The notes beneath the pieces were generated by a model that was not told the origin of the DNA, did not search any database, and saw nothing but the letters and a program-made list of their open reading frames with translations. 64,000 nt of DNA from Anastatus disparis (lineage: Eukaryota; Arthropoda; Insecta; Hymenoptera; Eupelmidae). The translations under genes were made by a program, and so were the position numbers. Numbering within the stretch: position 1 is the first letter of the stretch; each line of letters starts with the position of its first letter. The DNA is taken from positions 62,001 to 126,000 of the forward strand of contig JAFFSR010000346.1 of the NCBI GenBank assembly GCA_017163975.1. Direction: 5' to 3'. Positions 33,489-44,715 of the stretch are shown here, piece by piece.

Positions 33489-34290
33489 TCCCCTACTTAT
33501 CAAAATTATACTATCACATTTTTTTCAATACTTTATCACAGAAATAATACATACTGCGTGTAGTATCAATTTTAACGGTATTTACTTTTTTCCGTGTGTG
33601 TTAGATTTGTTATTGGTGGTCTTTCCATTATGGATCATGTCACTGAGCCTCGTTTGGATCTTGGTTGGCTATCAACCTGATTTAGGAGGTTGTATTTCAT
33701 CGCAACTTAGGCGTATAAGTGCCTTGCGTATGGGAACCCTCAATATTTGGTCAATCTATTTACTCGTCTTGAGGGTGATATCTTGCGATTTTCACGACGA
33801 TTGCTTAGTCGTAGCCTTTTTATTCCTCACTGTCGAACTGAATCTCGAAGAGAGTCCTTTCATGTTGTGACTTTAACATTATTGAATGAATCTGAAGTTA
33901 CTGAGTTTGATCTACCGGTCTCCAACTTTGAAAGAATGTTTTTTGACCATTTTGTACGCAGTTAGAAAGCTGATTTTAAGAGTATAAACTAAAAGACTGA
34001 GTTAAGTGTTTGATTCTATATTCTTTGCGAACATTTTTAGTTTTGGTTTAAAATGAATGCGCTTTTATTGATTGTAATTTTTAATTTTCATATGTATTTA
34101 TATTATTTTATTTCTTTTTGTGCTTACACATGTAAATTATATTTTATAATTTTTTGTACTTGCGTTGCATTTGCTATGTATTATATTTATATTTAGTTTT
34201 GCAATTTTATTTTATTTGTATATTACTTTTATGCCAGATGGGGTATTACTCTTGGCCTAATAAAATCCATTAATCAATCAATCAATTAAT
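33489..34290 (+). pseudogene. LINE 3' fragment with tetranucleotide tail
   Basis: 33666-33965 encodes, with a frameshift, a stretch ending RLLSRSLFIPHCRTESRRESF, FHVVTLTLLNE and FERMFFDHF, the typical C-terminus of CR1/Jockey-type ORF2 (an IPxxxT segment, an LWN-like site and an Phe-rich tail). An AT-rich 3' UTR follows with GCCTAATAAAATCC and an (ATCA)n tail (34265-34290), which substitutes for poly(A) in this group. Confidence 0.65.
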
Positions 34291-34333
34291 CTCTCTATTT
34301 CTCTCCCTATATATATATATATATATATATATA

Positions 34334-35248
34334 CAGTGGAGTCCAATAAAACAGAGCCACCCGTGAGAAAAAAAGTACTAATTAAAAAATTTTGTATCCT
34401 AACAAATAAGAGTCGTACAGAACTCTATGACTACTTATTTTAAACGTATTCGTCAGGACTTTTTAATCGTATATTGGCAATTTAATTTTAAGTACTTGTC
34501 TGAGAAATATTACGACTTGAAAATAGAAAAAAAAAATTTTTTTTTTTGCCTGTGTTTAAATTTTAATCATTTTTCGGAAAATGATGGTAGAAAAATTCCA
34601 TACCGGTTAGTAGTTTTAAAGGTATTTTGCTTAACTTGAAATTTATTCTTTAGTTTTTTTTTATACGTTTAAAATTGACCGAGATTTAGCGATTTTTGTT
34701 CAAAAAAAGGTCTTTGTTATTTTTCCGATATCTGCTTAATGAGAGGAGATATAGAAAAATGCCAAAAAATTTTGAGAAAATTTAAGGTTATTCTACATAC
34801 AAAAATACACGTTTTTTATTTGGCATTTTTCTATATCTCCTCTCATTAAGCAGATATCGGAAAAATAACAAAGACCCCTTTTCGAACAAAAATCGCTAAA
34901 TCTCGGTCAATTTTGAACCTATGAAAAAAACTAAAAAATAAATTTCAAGTTAAGCAAAGTACCTTTAGTTTAATAAATAAAACTAGTGGTGTAAAATTTT
35001 TCTACCATCATTTTCCGAAAAATGATTCAAATTTAAAAACGGGCGAAAAAATTTTTTTTTTCTATTTTTAAGTCGTAATATTTCCCAGACAAGTACTCAA
35101 ACTTAAATTGCCAATATGCCATTAAAAAATCCTTATGAATACGTTTAAAATGAGTGGTCGTAGAGTTCTGTACGACTGTTATTTATTGGGATACAAAATT
35201 TTTTAATTAGTACTTTTTTTCTCAAGGGTGGCTCCATTTTATTGGACC

Positions 35249-35251
<3 letters not shown>
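34334..35251. mobile_element. Mariner-like giant hairpin, about 918 bp, in a TA microsatellite
   Basis: It opens TA/CAGTGGAGTCCAATAAAAC and closes with ATTTTATTGGACCCCA/TA. The arms 34334-34766 and about 34821-35251 pair over more than 400 bp, for example CCGATATCTGCTTAATGAG on one side and its inverse on the other. TA flanks and CAGT-type tips suggest a Tc1/mariner-mobilised MITE. The (AT)n tracts at 34306-34333 and 35251-35310 are the target. Confidence 0.85.
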
Positions 35252-35314
<63 letters not shown>

Positions 35315-35340
35315 CTGTATGTATGTGTGTGTATGTGTGT
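35252..35340. repeat. (TA)n and (TG)n microsatellite
   Basis: About 28 TA units followed by a short GTATGTGTGTG tract. Confidence 0.95.
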
Positions 35341-36332
35341 ATTACGATTCAGTATATTGTATTACACTTACTTTTTTTATTTAAAAACTTTAAATGATTG
35401 TACTTACAATCAGAGCTAGATACTCTTAGCATTAAAATTTTGGCGGAAGAGAACATGAGAGCAATGTTCTTACTATTCATTGAGACACGTGCTTTTACAT
35501 ACCGTTTTCGGAAGATATGTACTGCCAACCCTTACAAATTTTATCCCTTACTTTTTGAATCAGTATATTTTTTATTGATTTTTCAATGAAATAATTTTCG
35601 CTGAATCAAATAGTTAAATTTTCACTAGATTATATTTAGAGAGCAGCAGAGGTGAAACGCATTGCAAAAATGATATGTTTATGATACTTACAAAGGGCAC
35701 AAAAAAAGCTTTCAAATGAGGGGTATCAAAATCATTCATGATGTATAGTTTTTAAGATATAAAATTTTAATATTTACTTTAGTAACTATTAATTAATATA
35801 ATTAGCTTTTGCAATTTATTTTAATATATCTTTGATGTAAAATTTATTTATAATCATTGGTTTTCTGTTATTGTGCTTTGTATGAGTAACAAAATTCATA
35901 AAGTGCAAAAGCGTTTGGTGCTGAAAATTTCTAGTTTTTACAAACATAGAAAATGTAGTCATGTAGTATTTACTTAGAACTGCCATTTAATCCCGCTTTA
36001 CCTTACGTCTCTTTCGGTAATAGTAATATTGTCTATGAATAATCTCTCTGTTTCGTTATTTAGCTGATACAAAATATTAAATATTATTATCAATGATCTT
36101 TAGTATAGCTTGTAAAACTATAACGTGAGTTATTTTTCATGGTCATTATTTTAAATTTCAATATAATTTTAATGTAGAAAGGCTTCTTTTTGATAACACT
36201 AGTTTAAGTTTAAATTAAAGTGCATTGTAATTTATGTTTAAGAATTTATTTATTTAATCCAACTAATATAATTATTTATTGGTTTAGGTTCAATTGTAAA
36301 TATATAAGAATCTATAGCTGTATGATGTTGAA
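35341..36332. other. AT-rich spacer upstream of the Vang-like exon
   Basis: No coding signal or repeat recognised. A possible splice acceptor, TTATTGGTTTAG/G, lies at about 36286 and would suit a 5' UTR exon joining upstream of ATG 36333. Confidence 0.4.
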
Positions 36333-36870
36333 ATGGCACCGTTCCAAACCACTGTTACAATTAGACAAGATAATGTTGAAAATTCAGAACAAGATGCTAC
36401 TGACGTTAGAATTTTAGGAAATGAAGAAAATTGGACAGAAAATGCAACAGCAATAACTGGGAACACGTCAGAAAGATCTGAATCAATCGATGGAATCGAA
36501 CAATGGTCAAACAATGAAACATTTCATTTTAATTACACGCGTTATCTTATTTCAATCATGACAATTATAATTATTATATGTGCTTCATGTAGTCCCATTA
36601 TCATGGTGATACTTCCTAAACTTTTATTATTTTCGGACACATACTCTATTTTAACAATTCAACAAAGAATGATGTACACATCATGTAATATAGAATGTAA
36701 AGGCCATCTTTTAGGTTTAACGTTCAAAGTAACACTACTTGGAATTGGAAATTGGGCCATATTTCTAAAACCACGCCAGACTTTCATGCCTCGACTTTTC
36801 ATGTTTCGTGCAGGTGTACTTATCTTAACCATATTCTGTGTGTGCACGTATTGGCTATTTTACTTAGTAC
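36333..36870 (+). CDS. Vang (Van Gogh/strabismus)-like exon, membrane region
   Basis: The open frame begins at ATG 36333 and encodes a charged Asn/Glu/Ser-rich N-terminus, then three hydrophobic segments (about residues 70-98, 128-146 and 156-178). Around them are ASCSPIIMVILPKLLLF, QQRMMYTSCNIECKGHLLGL, FKVTLLGIGNWAIFLKPRQ and MPRLFMFRAGVLILT followed by YWLFYLVQV. This order and spacing match the four-pass planar-cell-polarity protein Vang, including the SP..MVLLPK loop, the CxxxC/KG turn and the WA.F.RP..T.PR.F.FR stretch. The frame ends at a good donor, CAG/GTAAAC at 36870, so later exons (fourth membrane span and cytoplasmic C-terminus) should lie beyond repeats or are lost. Vang acts at the plasma membrane with Prickle to orient epithelial cells. 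It could be the true gene, a diverged paralogue or an orphaned exon. Confidence 0.62.
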
Positions 36871-36965
36871 AGGTAAACCAAACACGCTATACAGTAACTT
36901 TTAACCGTAGTGAGTTTAATAGTGTTTGATATTATTTCTTAAGCTTCAGATAATTTCTAAATTAA

Positions 36966-37017
<52 letters not shown>

Positions 37018-37235
37018 TTTTTATAAAATTTCACATATTCGATCCATTATACACATTACATTAAAACGTATGCATTATTTATTAATATCACCCAAATGAA
37101 TTCTGATGTCAAATAGCGTGATTTCAAGTGCTAATTAATCTGTTACTTTGAATACCGATATTTAACAGCATATCTGAGTTCCCATCTTCTTAATATTTTC
37201 ATTCGGAGTTTATAAATAAATGGTGGGTTAAATAA
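36871..37235. repeat. Spacer with (TA)n microsatellite
   Basis: Contains about 22 TA units at 36971-37014. No gene. If the Vang-like exon is real this is intron. Confidence 0.7.
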
Positions 37236-37352
37236 AGTTCTTTCGCTACAGTAAGAATATTTTTAGGATTAATCTCAAGTGCGGACAAGTCAAGGAATTC
37301 ACCAAAACACTATCCATAAAAAGTTATTAGTAAACTTTCAATGTATAATATG
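37236..37352 (+). mobile_element. Fragment of family 2 TTAA element
   Basis: TTCTTTCGCTACAGTAAGAA and CTCAAGTGCGGACAAGTCAA match 32320-32440. Both ends are missing. Confidence 0.65.
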
Positions 37353-37649
37353 TGTAGGTGAGCATAAGAGAGGCATAAGTCATATTTTTAAAAAAATTTA
37401 GTTAGTGATACATTTTGTTTTTTAGCATTAAAACAACTTATTTTTTCAAAATAAAGTGTCTTTTTGGTATTTTTTCTTTAATATTATAAGCGCTGTAAAA
37501 ATGAAAGGTTTAATTATGCAAATGGCGTAAGTATATTGTAATGGAATTTCAATTTTAAATCACATTTATTGTTTCAGATTGTTTTAAATAAACTTTAAGT
37601 TTTTGTATACATTATTTCATAGCCTTGAATAGAGGACACATGAAATAAA
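37353..37649. other. AT-rich spacer, no gene seen
   Basis: Nothing recognisable before the virus-like genes begin. Confidence 0.4.
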
Positions 37650-38005
37650 TATGCCAATTCACATTCCTGGACAGGACAAGCATGTTTATATTTATAAATT
37701 ACCATGAATCTGCAATCGTTAATCTTGATGATGTTGACGGTTTCGGCACACATTGGATAGCTTATCGTAAGCGAGGTAAAAGTGTCGTTGATTCCGAATC
37801 TTTCGGAGATCTTCAGCTACTATTAAAATTAATGATTCATTTGCGAGTAGATGAAGTCAATTATAACTACGAGAAATATCAAGATTGTGTTACATACGAT
37901 TGTGATCATTTCTGTTTGATGTTTTCGGATAAAAAACTTATAAAAGGAAAGTCAAATCAGCTAGCTCTTTCATTATCCATTAAACAATCATGGAAGATTC
38001 ATTGA
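37650..38005 (+). pseudogene. Adenain-like cysteine protease fragment of a Polinton-like element
   Basis: The open stretch from 37682 encodes IVNLDDVDGFGTHWIAYRKRG, then DSESFGDLQLLLKL, then YQDCVTYDCDHFCLMF. This is the order of an adenovirus-type (C5) maturation protease: His in GTHW, an acidic residue in the DSxG segment, and a Cys in the NCGHxCL segment. Here the latter reads DCDHFCL, so the local context has changed although Cys and His remain. The N-terminal part of the gene is missing: in the second copy (62410-64000) the protease follows a phospholipase-like domain in one gene. It lies upstream of and slightly overlaps the minor-capsid-like gene in another frame, as in the second copy. 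Decayed endogenous virus-like sequence. Confidence 0.65.
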
Positions 38006-38813
38006 TGCTGAGATTTTCTAGTACATTATCAGTGCTCAAAGCTCAGTATTTTCCACTGATCGAACTTTCATCCGATAAGAATTACGTTTTTGGCTTGATT
38101 GGACTTTCGACGTTCCACTCAATACCTAACATCGATAGTGGAAATAACAAGTTCTACGTTGGTGAGAAAGAAATTGTATTTCTGACTGAAAATTACGAAA
38201 TCGAAGATATAGAAAATTAACTTTATATAGATAATTATAAGATATAGAAACTCATCTTCATGAGTCATTAACCCCAAAAGGAATTGTAATCGATATAAAA
38301 CCAAATAAAAGGACACTACGTTGCGTTATAACCTGCAGTCATCTCATTGATTTTTGACCCCAAGATTCCATAGGTTTATTACTGGGTTTTACTACACGTG
38401 TTCTTTAAAAAAAAATGGCTTACGATTCTGATTTACCTGTAGCCATTTTGAAAGTTAACGCACTTCGAGTCGAGTCTAGCATAACCTCTGGTGCACATAT
38501 AAACAATAAACGAGTGCATATCATAAACAAGGTCTTTCCTGCTGTCTCACCGGGATATACGATCATCGAAGTTCTATCTTCAGTCATTTATCTTCCGATC
38601 AGCATCAAGAGCATAGATTACATTCAAGTACGAATCGCCGATGAAGACGGACACACGAGGAAAAATAATTACAATAAGATTACATCTCAAACAAGCATAA
38701 TGGGTATTGTCTACAACACTAAAGTTGGTGGAGGGTACATAAGTAAGTCAACATGTCGACCAGTCATCAGTCGTCGAACGACAAAGAAAGCATTCACACA
38801 ACAAAACATTTAG
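37990..38813 (+). pseudogene. Minor-capsid (penton)-like gene of the Polinton-like element, broken
   Basis: Two open pieces (37990-38220 and 38415-38813) are collinear with a minus-strand counterpart at 61604-62273. Both begin Met-Glu-Asp-Ser and share the FPAVSPGYTIIE-type segment followed by a VIYLP stretch and the IRIxDExG motif. The sequence between 38221 and 38414 has lost its frame. In virus-like elements of this layout the gene sits between protease and major capsid, and its conserved second half suggests a jelly-roll minor capsid role; that role is inference. It would be a virion surface component. Nonfunctional in this copy. Confidence 0.5.
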
Positions 38814-38885
38814 TTTCTAAAAAGTCTAGGGTTAAAAATACATGATGAAAAGTAACTTGTATATTTTTCTGTTGTTTTCGAAAAT

Positions 38886-40346
38886 ATGGAAAGAATTCTG
38901 AGCATACAGCCGAGAGTGAAGTTCGATGAATCTGTCGAACATTATAAAGTACACCCTTATTAGCCTTATTCTGCGTCTTCATTCAATAATAGTGATGAGA
39001 TTCGTAAAGCTATTCAACATCAAGACTTATGTCTTCTTCCATCGCGCAATTCACTTTATATTTTAGTGGGCTTGTGAAAGCTGACGGAGCTGCTGCAGCT
39101 AATACAGTGCTAGAGACCCTCTAAGAAGGAACAAGAAAATGTTGCCGCCATACTGACCTATGCCGGAAAGGAACGGATAAAGTACTTATAGAAAACATCA
39201 CAGGTCGTCTTCGTGGGGAATATTTACTGTCTCTTTCTAACATATTACTTTCTTATGTAATTTCCGGTTTAGATCTCTTGTTTGTAACAGCCAATAGAAA
39301 ACGCAGAACGAGGTTTCCAGTCTCTTTCTAGAGGGTCCCTATACAGTGCTTGTCAATAACGCCATCTGTCACATGTGTAAAGCAATTCGCTACGAAATCA
39401 ATACTTTAGAGATCGACAAATGTTAAAATGCTGGTTTAGCTACACTCATGAAAGGTTGGCTTTTTTTCTGTCCTAGTCAAAAATCAATTCTCGAGAATGC
39501 TGGATGGGTTAATGTAGAGGAGAATCAAAAAAAAATAATGAAACGGGTTACTTGAATTATCTATTCCTCTTAGTATGATTCTTGGTTTTGTTGAAGGCTA
39601 TCGTAAAATTGTAGTCAATGTAAAACATGAACTCATACTGACAAAATCGAGGAATGATTTAAATGCAGTAGTTCAGATGCATCATGAAAATAGATACGAA
39701 GATTTCAAGATTAATGTGCGAAGAATGGAAGAGCTTATGCCTTACATAATGTTATTGAATGCTCACAAACTTCAGCTACTTAATCACATCGGTAGAGAAA
39801 AACCTATTGCTATGAGTTTCCGCAGTTGGATTTTGTATGAGTATCCTCTACTTCCAACTACATCAAAACATGTTTGGACTGTTAAAAATTCCAATCAGTT
39901 GGAAAAGGCACGTTCTGTCATGTTAGGTTTTCAAATAAGTCAAAAAATAAAAAGACGACTAATGCAAGTCATTTTGATCATTGCAATGTAAGTAATGTAA
40001 AGCTGTTCCTGAATTCTCAGTATTATCTGTATAGAAATCTAAATTTAGGTATAACCCTCAATCAGTTCGCTGTTCTGTACGATATGTATGCTAATTTTCA
40101 GTATGCTTACTATGCTAAGGATGTAGAGCCGCTATTAAAAAAGCAAGAATTATTGAATACATTCCTCTAATTGTAATTGGCTACTCAAAACAAAATGAGT
40201 CTCTAAAAAGTGCTGCAGTAAATATTCGTTTGGAGCTTGAATCGAAAGATAATTGTCTTCCTGGAACATCAGCTTATTGTTTGATCATACAGGATCGCAT
40301 TGTTAAATACAGTCCTGTGAGTGGTAATGCGAGAAAACTTGTCTGA
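38886..40346 (+). pseudogene. Major-capsid-like gene of the Polinton-like element, broken
   Basis: It starts at ATG 38886 (MERILSIQPRVKFDESVEHY), decays through many stops between 38960 and 39570, then is open at 39575-39991 (MILGFVEGYRKIVVNVKHEL, SFRSWILYEYPLLPTTSKHV) and legible to TGA 40344 (CNVSNVKLFLNSQYYLY-like, AYCLIIQDRIVKYSP). The same sequence of motifs runs on the minus strand at 60031-61427. This family is the one annotated in invertebrates as F54H12.2-like, associated with Polinton/Maverick elements, where it is thought to be the double-jelly-roll capsid. The family link is from memory and moderately certain. Old, inactive copy. Confidence 0.6.
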
Positions 40347-40400
40347 ATGGTGGGAGATCCATTATAAATTACATGTTCACGCTCAAGAGTGTCATTCAAG

Positions 40401-41006
40401 ATGGAGTATTTGGTCGATATGCAAGGCCTCAAGCAGCGCGATGATAATTATGTCTTCAAAGAGCTAGCTATAGTTCCGCTAAATGACGATTCCCAGCCTG
40501 TAGTATTACTCTTCAAAGAACTATTTCCTTGGCGAAGACTTATAGAAAAATATAAAGTGCAAAACATATGGTTCAAAGAATATTATCACGGATTGTGCTG
40601 GTATTTTGGTACGATTCCCTACACTAAAATAGCAAATATTCTTAAAGAAGCTTCACAAGATACTAACAAAATTTTAGTAATGGGTAGCATAAAGAAAAAA
40701 TGGTCGGAGCGCTTTAAGTTCAACGTTTTCGTTGTCACAGAGATGGGTTATCTAATACTGGATAGGATAAAACTGGTGACCGTTCGCCTTTATCACGATG
40801 GAATGTATAAAGCTTGTTGTGCTCTTCACAACATCAGACTAATAAAAAAATATTTCAACGAGAGTCGAGTACCATTGGAAAATTCAGCTATGGAATGCGA
40901 GGAAAGGAAGTCAAAAGGAGAGATAATATCAGGTAGTTTTATCTCACAGATAAGAGCGATGGTTGAGGCTATTATCATTTCCTATAAATATCGAGTCATA
41001 CCATAG
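40401..41006 (+). CDS. Accessory protein of the Polinton-like element (MEYxVDMxG family)
   Basis: An open frame of about 200 residues from ATG 40401 (an upstream in-frame GTG at 40389 is less likely, because the other copy also begins Met-Glu-Tyr). Conserved landmarks shared with the minus-strand copy at 59565-59981 are VDMxGxKQ, the VFKELAI segment, IANILxEA, KxFVM-type and the KKWSERFKF segment, followed by CALHNIRLIKKYF. The acidic start and strand order recall a 3'-5' exonuclease-like fold, but I see no complete DEDD set, so no activity is claimed. It is the only fully open gene in this block, lying downstream of the capsid-like gene. The function of the family is unknown to me. Confidence 0.5.
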   Translation: MEYLVDMQGLKQRDDNYVFKELAIVPLNDDSQPVVLLFKELFPWRRLIEKYKVQNIWFKEYYHGLCWYFGTIPYTKIANILKEASQDTNKILVMGSIKKKWSERFKFNVFVVTEMGYLILDRIKLVTVRLYHDGMYKACCALHNIRLIKKYFNESRVPLENSAMECEERKSKGEIISGSFISQIRAMVEAIIISYKYRVIP

Positions 41007-41180
41007 GTAACATTCATTTCATCATGAGACAAAGTTCAAGTACCACTGATTGTTCAGAATATACTCCTCTTCTTCATATTTATAGCAATGAGAAGAAGAA
41101 GAAAAATATGATTTTGAAATAGTGCTATGAAAAATACAAACCTCAAACATCACCCAAAGACATCAAATATACGAAATTAA

Positions 41181-41584
41181 CGGGATTTCGGAGCTGATGC
41201 AATCGAGTTTTGCTTTTTTTTTATTTTATCAATATCTTTTTAAATTCATAAATTAAACAAATATAATGACTTATCTGCACTAAAGCTATATTAATACAAT
41301 GATTTTTGTTAAAATAAAAAATCATTTGGACTTGTTATTTTTTTATGAGCTTGGATTGGAAATAAGATATCAATCTCGACAAACTTAACCTTAAAATACG
41401 ATACATTGAAAGTTTTTATTATAACTTTGTTTGTATAATATTTTGGTGGATTTCTTGAGTTGTCCGCACTAGAGTTTAATCTTACAAATTTTTTCTTTGT
41501 AGCAAAAAACTCGACTAAAAGCATCATTTATTCATAAGTTAGGATTGGAAATATTATTAGAAGGCTGGCAGCTTCGTCATGCTC
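41181..41584 (-). mobile_element. Family 2 TTAA element, inverted copy
   Basis: The reverse complement of 31499-31891 with TTAA at 41177-41180 and 41585-41588. The tips CGGGATTTCGGAGCTG and GAGCATGACGAAGCTG match. It forms an inverted pair around the 10 kb block to its left. Confidence 0.85.
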
Positions 41585-41654
41585 TTAAAATAAGACAGTG
41601 CTTTTCAGAGTAAAATATTTAACGTAAGCTATTTGTTAATTAACAAATATAAGT

Positions 41655-41903
41655 CTATATGTACATATACGTAATCATATATGTAAGTATATCATTATAT
41701 ATGCAATTATTATTATGATATACCAAAGTTTATCATTATATATATGAAAGTATATCGTCATATATATGAAAGTATATCATTATATATGTGAAAGTATATC
41801 GTTATATGTGAAAGTATATCGTTATATATGAAAAGATATCGTTATATATATGAAAGTATATCGTTATATATACAGGTATATCGTTATACATATGAAAGTA
41901 TAT
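41655..41903. repeat. 20 bp minisatellite (TATATGAAAGTATATCGTTA)
   Basis: Roughly ten degenerate copies. The array continues at 47684-47715 (tatatgtaaaaatatatatcgtcacatat) on the other side of the foldback inserted in it. Confidence 0.85.
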
Positions 41904-42779
41904 ACAGTCGGCTCGTTGAGTACCGCTGCTTCTCCTCCATCGGTTTGCTCGATTAGTAACTTCACCAATCAGCTTACTCGCATGCTTGAAGAATTTGTTT
42001 AGCACTCTCTTAATAACGCTGCTACTTTGTGAATAATTTTACAGACAGGATTGATGAAATCACTCATCACTTTTTTCTATTATTAAGTGTTTTAATAAAT
42101 AAAAACTAATTAATAATTTTTATTTAATATAAATATTTCTGTATAATAAATCATACATATTATTCCATTATTATTCATTGAATAATAATAACACAAGCCC
42201 ACAAAATGAAAAAAAATGTCTGAACTTTTGACCGGACATACATATTCCCATGTATTTTTCGACGCTGAATCCGAATCTGTAATAAAAATATAGGGTTTTC
42301 CTACCTTTTCTCAGAGTTTTATTGAAAAAACCTCATTTTTTACGGTTTTTTTGCGGTTTTTCGAGTCTAGAAAAAACAAATCATGAGATACGGTTAATTG
42401 GACTTCAAAATCGAATTCTACGGGAAAAAATACACGGGAAACCATACCTTCAAATTTTTTTAACGCGATTCTAGTCCTCTGTATGGGGCTGAAAAGATGA
42501 GGAAATCGGTAAAAGTCGAAATTTTGCCTAAAATGGATTTAAACAATATTAAAATTTAATCATGCGTCTTTTGAAGAGTCGATAAACATTGGAAATACTA
42601 TCCTGGGGGTTTTTCAGATTGCTGATCATGAATTTGAAGTCAGATTGTGTAAAAACTACTTCTAGAGGGCGGTGACAAGAACTGTATATGGTAAATTTAT
42701 CGATTTTTTAAAAATTTTACGTCTGAAATACTAATTTTAGAGTCTTTCACAGCATTGACTGTAAATTCAAGATATTAAC

Positions 42780-44713
42780 TTAGCCTATTGTGTACGTTAA
42801 ACTTAACATTTTGTCTATGTTTGTCTCTCTCTCTCTCTCTCTCTCTCTCCCGATGTTTTTTTTAAATTGGCTTACGCTTACGTACACGTTTCTCTTCGAA
42901 TGACCGATGTAGTGGATTTCTGACACGTTTTTGTCCTTTTTCGCAGCTGTTTCTCTTTTTATCATCCAGCAGTAATCTGCTAACATGTTGATACCCCAGT
43001 TTCCTTGAAATCTACGTTCAAACTCCTTTAAATCTTGGTGAAATCGTTCACCATGCTCTTCACTAAAGTCTCCGTTATTTTCAGGAAACTGATCAACGTG
43101 TGAATCAAGAAAATGAAGTTTTAAGTTCATTAGACAACCCAATTTTTCAAAATTACGTACCATTCTTTTCACAATAGCTTTATAATTCGTGTCTTTGGCA
43201 TTACCCAAAAATTTCGTCGATACCTCTTTAAAACTTAACCATGCTGCCTTTTCAACATCAGTCATGCTTTGTTCAAAGTTTTCGTCTCTAAATAAAGTTC
43301 GGATTTCAGGACCATCAAAAATACCTTCATTTAATTTAGCATCAGATTTATGGGGAAATACTTTGCTTATATATTGGAAGCATTGACCGTCCTTGTCCAA
43401 AGCTTTAACTAATTGCTTTATCAATCCAAGCTTTATATGCAGAGGCGGTATCAAAATTTTCGAAGGATTAACGAGTGGATCTTTTATAACATTCTGTTTT
43501 CCAGGTTCAAACGATTCTCTTGATGGCCAAATTTTCTTTTTATAGTGTTTTTCTCTATCTCTGCTATCAAACATGCATAAATAACATGGGTACTTCGTAA
43601 ATCCAGATTGTTGTCCAAGTATCATAGATAAAATCTTTAAATCGCCACATATTTGCCATTTATGTTCTCTATATTTTATTTTCGTTAAAAGTAGTTCAAG
43701 ATTGGAATACTCTTCTTTAAGTACTGTTGAATATGCTAATGGTATAGGAGCATATTTATTTGTGATATTGAGGAGTACTGCTTTAAGGCTGCGCTTTGAT
43801 GAATCAATGAATAGTCGCCAATTTTCAGGTTTGTATATGTTGGGTTTCAATTCATCAATAAGACCTTTCACGTCCGTGCAATAAACCATATTAGAATCAT
43901 TCTTGAAATAATTTCTAAAGCGCTCTTCTCGATTACGATATGCACATACTTTAGTACCCTTTGTCAACATATTTCGTCTCTTAAACTCTGAAGCCATAAA
44001 CTCTGATTGTTCCTTAGATAAACCACTCTTTCTAAATAAATCGTTCAGACTTTTTTGATCAAACTTTTCAACAGTTCGTTCTTCACCCTTAGGAATATAC
44101 TCTTCATCACTATCCAGAGAATGTTCTTCAGGTGAACTTAGATCTTCTTCATTTAATGAGCTTCCGTCTGCGGCAATCAGATTTTCAGTTGTTTCATCTG
44201 TCGAGTTTTCATCTACATTTAGATTCCCTAAGCCTGTTGTAAAACTATCTCTCGAATCTTTATTTTCAAAAATATCTATAAAATTCTTGGATGGAAATTC
44301 TATACAAGAAGTATTAGGATATACTATTCTTTTTTCTGTATCTTGTCTAAACCTTGTATCTTTGTTAAACAAAAATAGCAATCATTTTCATCTTTTGGTT
44401 TCTTCCACTTTGTAGGTATAGTAAATTTTAATTTGGACCTAGCCTGACTGGTGTTGTATCGATTCATCATGGCATAACATGAAGCACATATATAATGAGG
44501 AACCCAAATTTTATCCTGTTGAGAAATCTCAATATCAAAACATTTTTGATAGATAAAATTAATATTATCTGTGATTTTTCTTTTGTTTCGTTGTCCAATA
44601 TATTCTGAACATACATAACAGAAATTATCTTGAGATCCATTACACGTATGGTTAAAACTGTTATTGGATGTACCAGCGCAGTTTAAAAAAGGTTGAAAAT
44701 TTGAATTAGCCAT
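42780..44713 (-). CDS. Transposase-like protein, complete but for one frameshift
   Basis: Translation starts at ATG 44713. The first 129 codons carry Cys pairs (NFCYVCSEY, YICASCYAMMNR, DCYFCLTK), a zinc-finger-like N-terminal domain. The frame ends just after a six-base A run (T run at 44330-44335 on plus); one extra A would join it to the 533-codon frame 44381-42780. The latter holds an acidic linker, then FRKSGLSKEQSEFMASEF, YPCYLCMFDSR, KILIPPLHIKLGLIKQLVKA, KLNEGIFDGPEIR, EHGERFHQDLKEFERRFQG and MLADYCWM. I recognise this as a widespread arthropod family often left uncharacterised; the motif DEHGERFHQD-like near its end and zinc Cys set suit a transposase derivative. It ends in a variable Arg-Glu tract from a GA repeat. 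Both arms being open suggests recent activity or conversion. Confidence 0.7.
42826..42851. repeat. (CT)n run inside the left arm
   Basis: About 13 CT units at the 3' end of the gene; its mirror at 46636-46662 differs in length and accounts for the 2 bp difference between arms. Confidence 0.85.
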
Positions 44714-44715
44714 AT

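Noticed and set aside
31499..41584. Interpretation as a complete Maverick with terminal inverted repeats
   Set aside because: Each inverted copy has its own TTAA flanks and further solo copies exist at 32318 and 37236; Mavericks make 6 bp duplications, and polymerase and integrase are absent.
43189..43884. ORFs antisense to the transposase-like gene (and their twins at 45601-46296)
   Set aside because: Antisense shadows of a clearly coding frame, duplicated only because the palindrome is.
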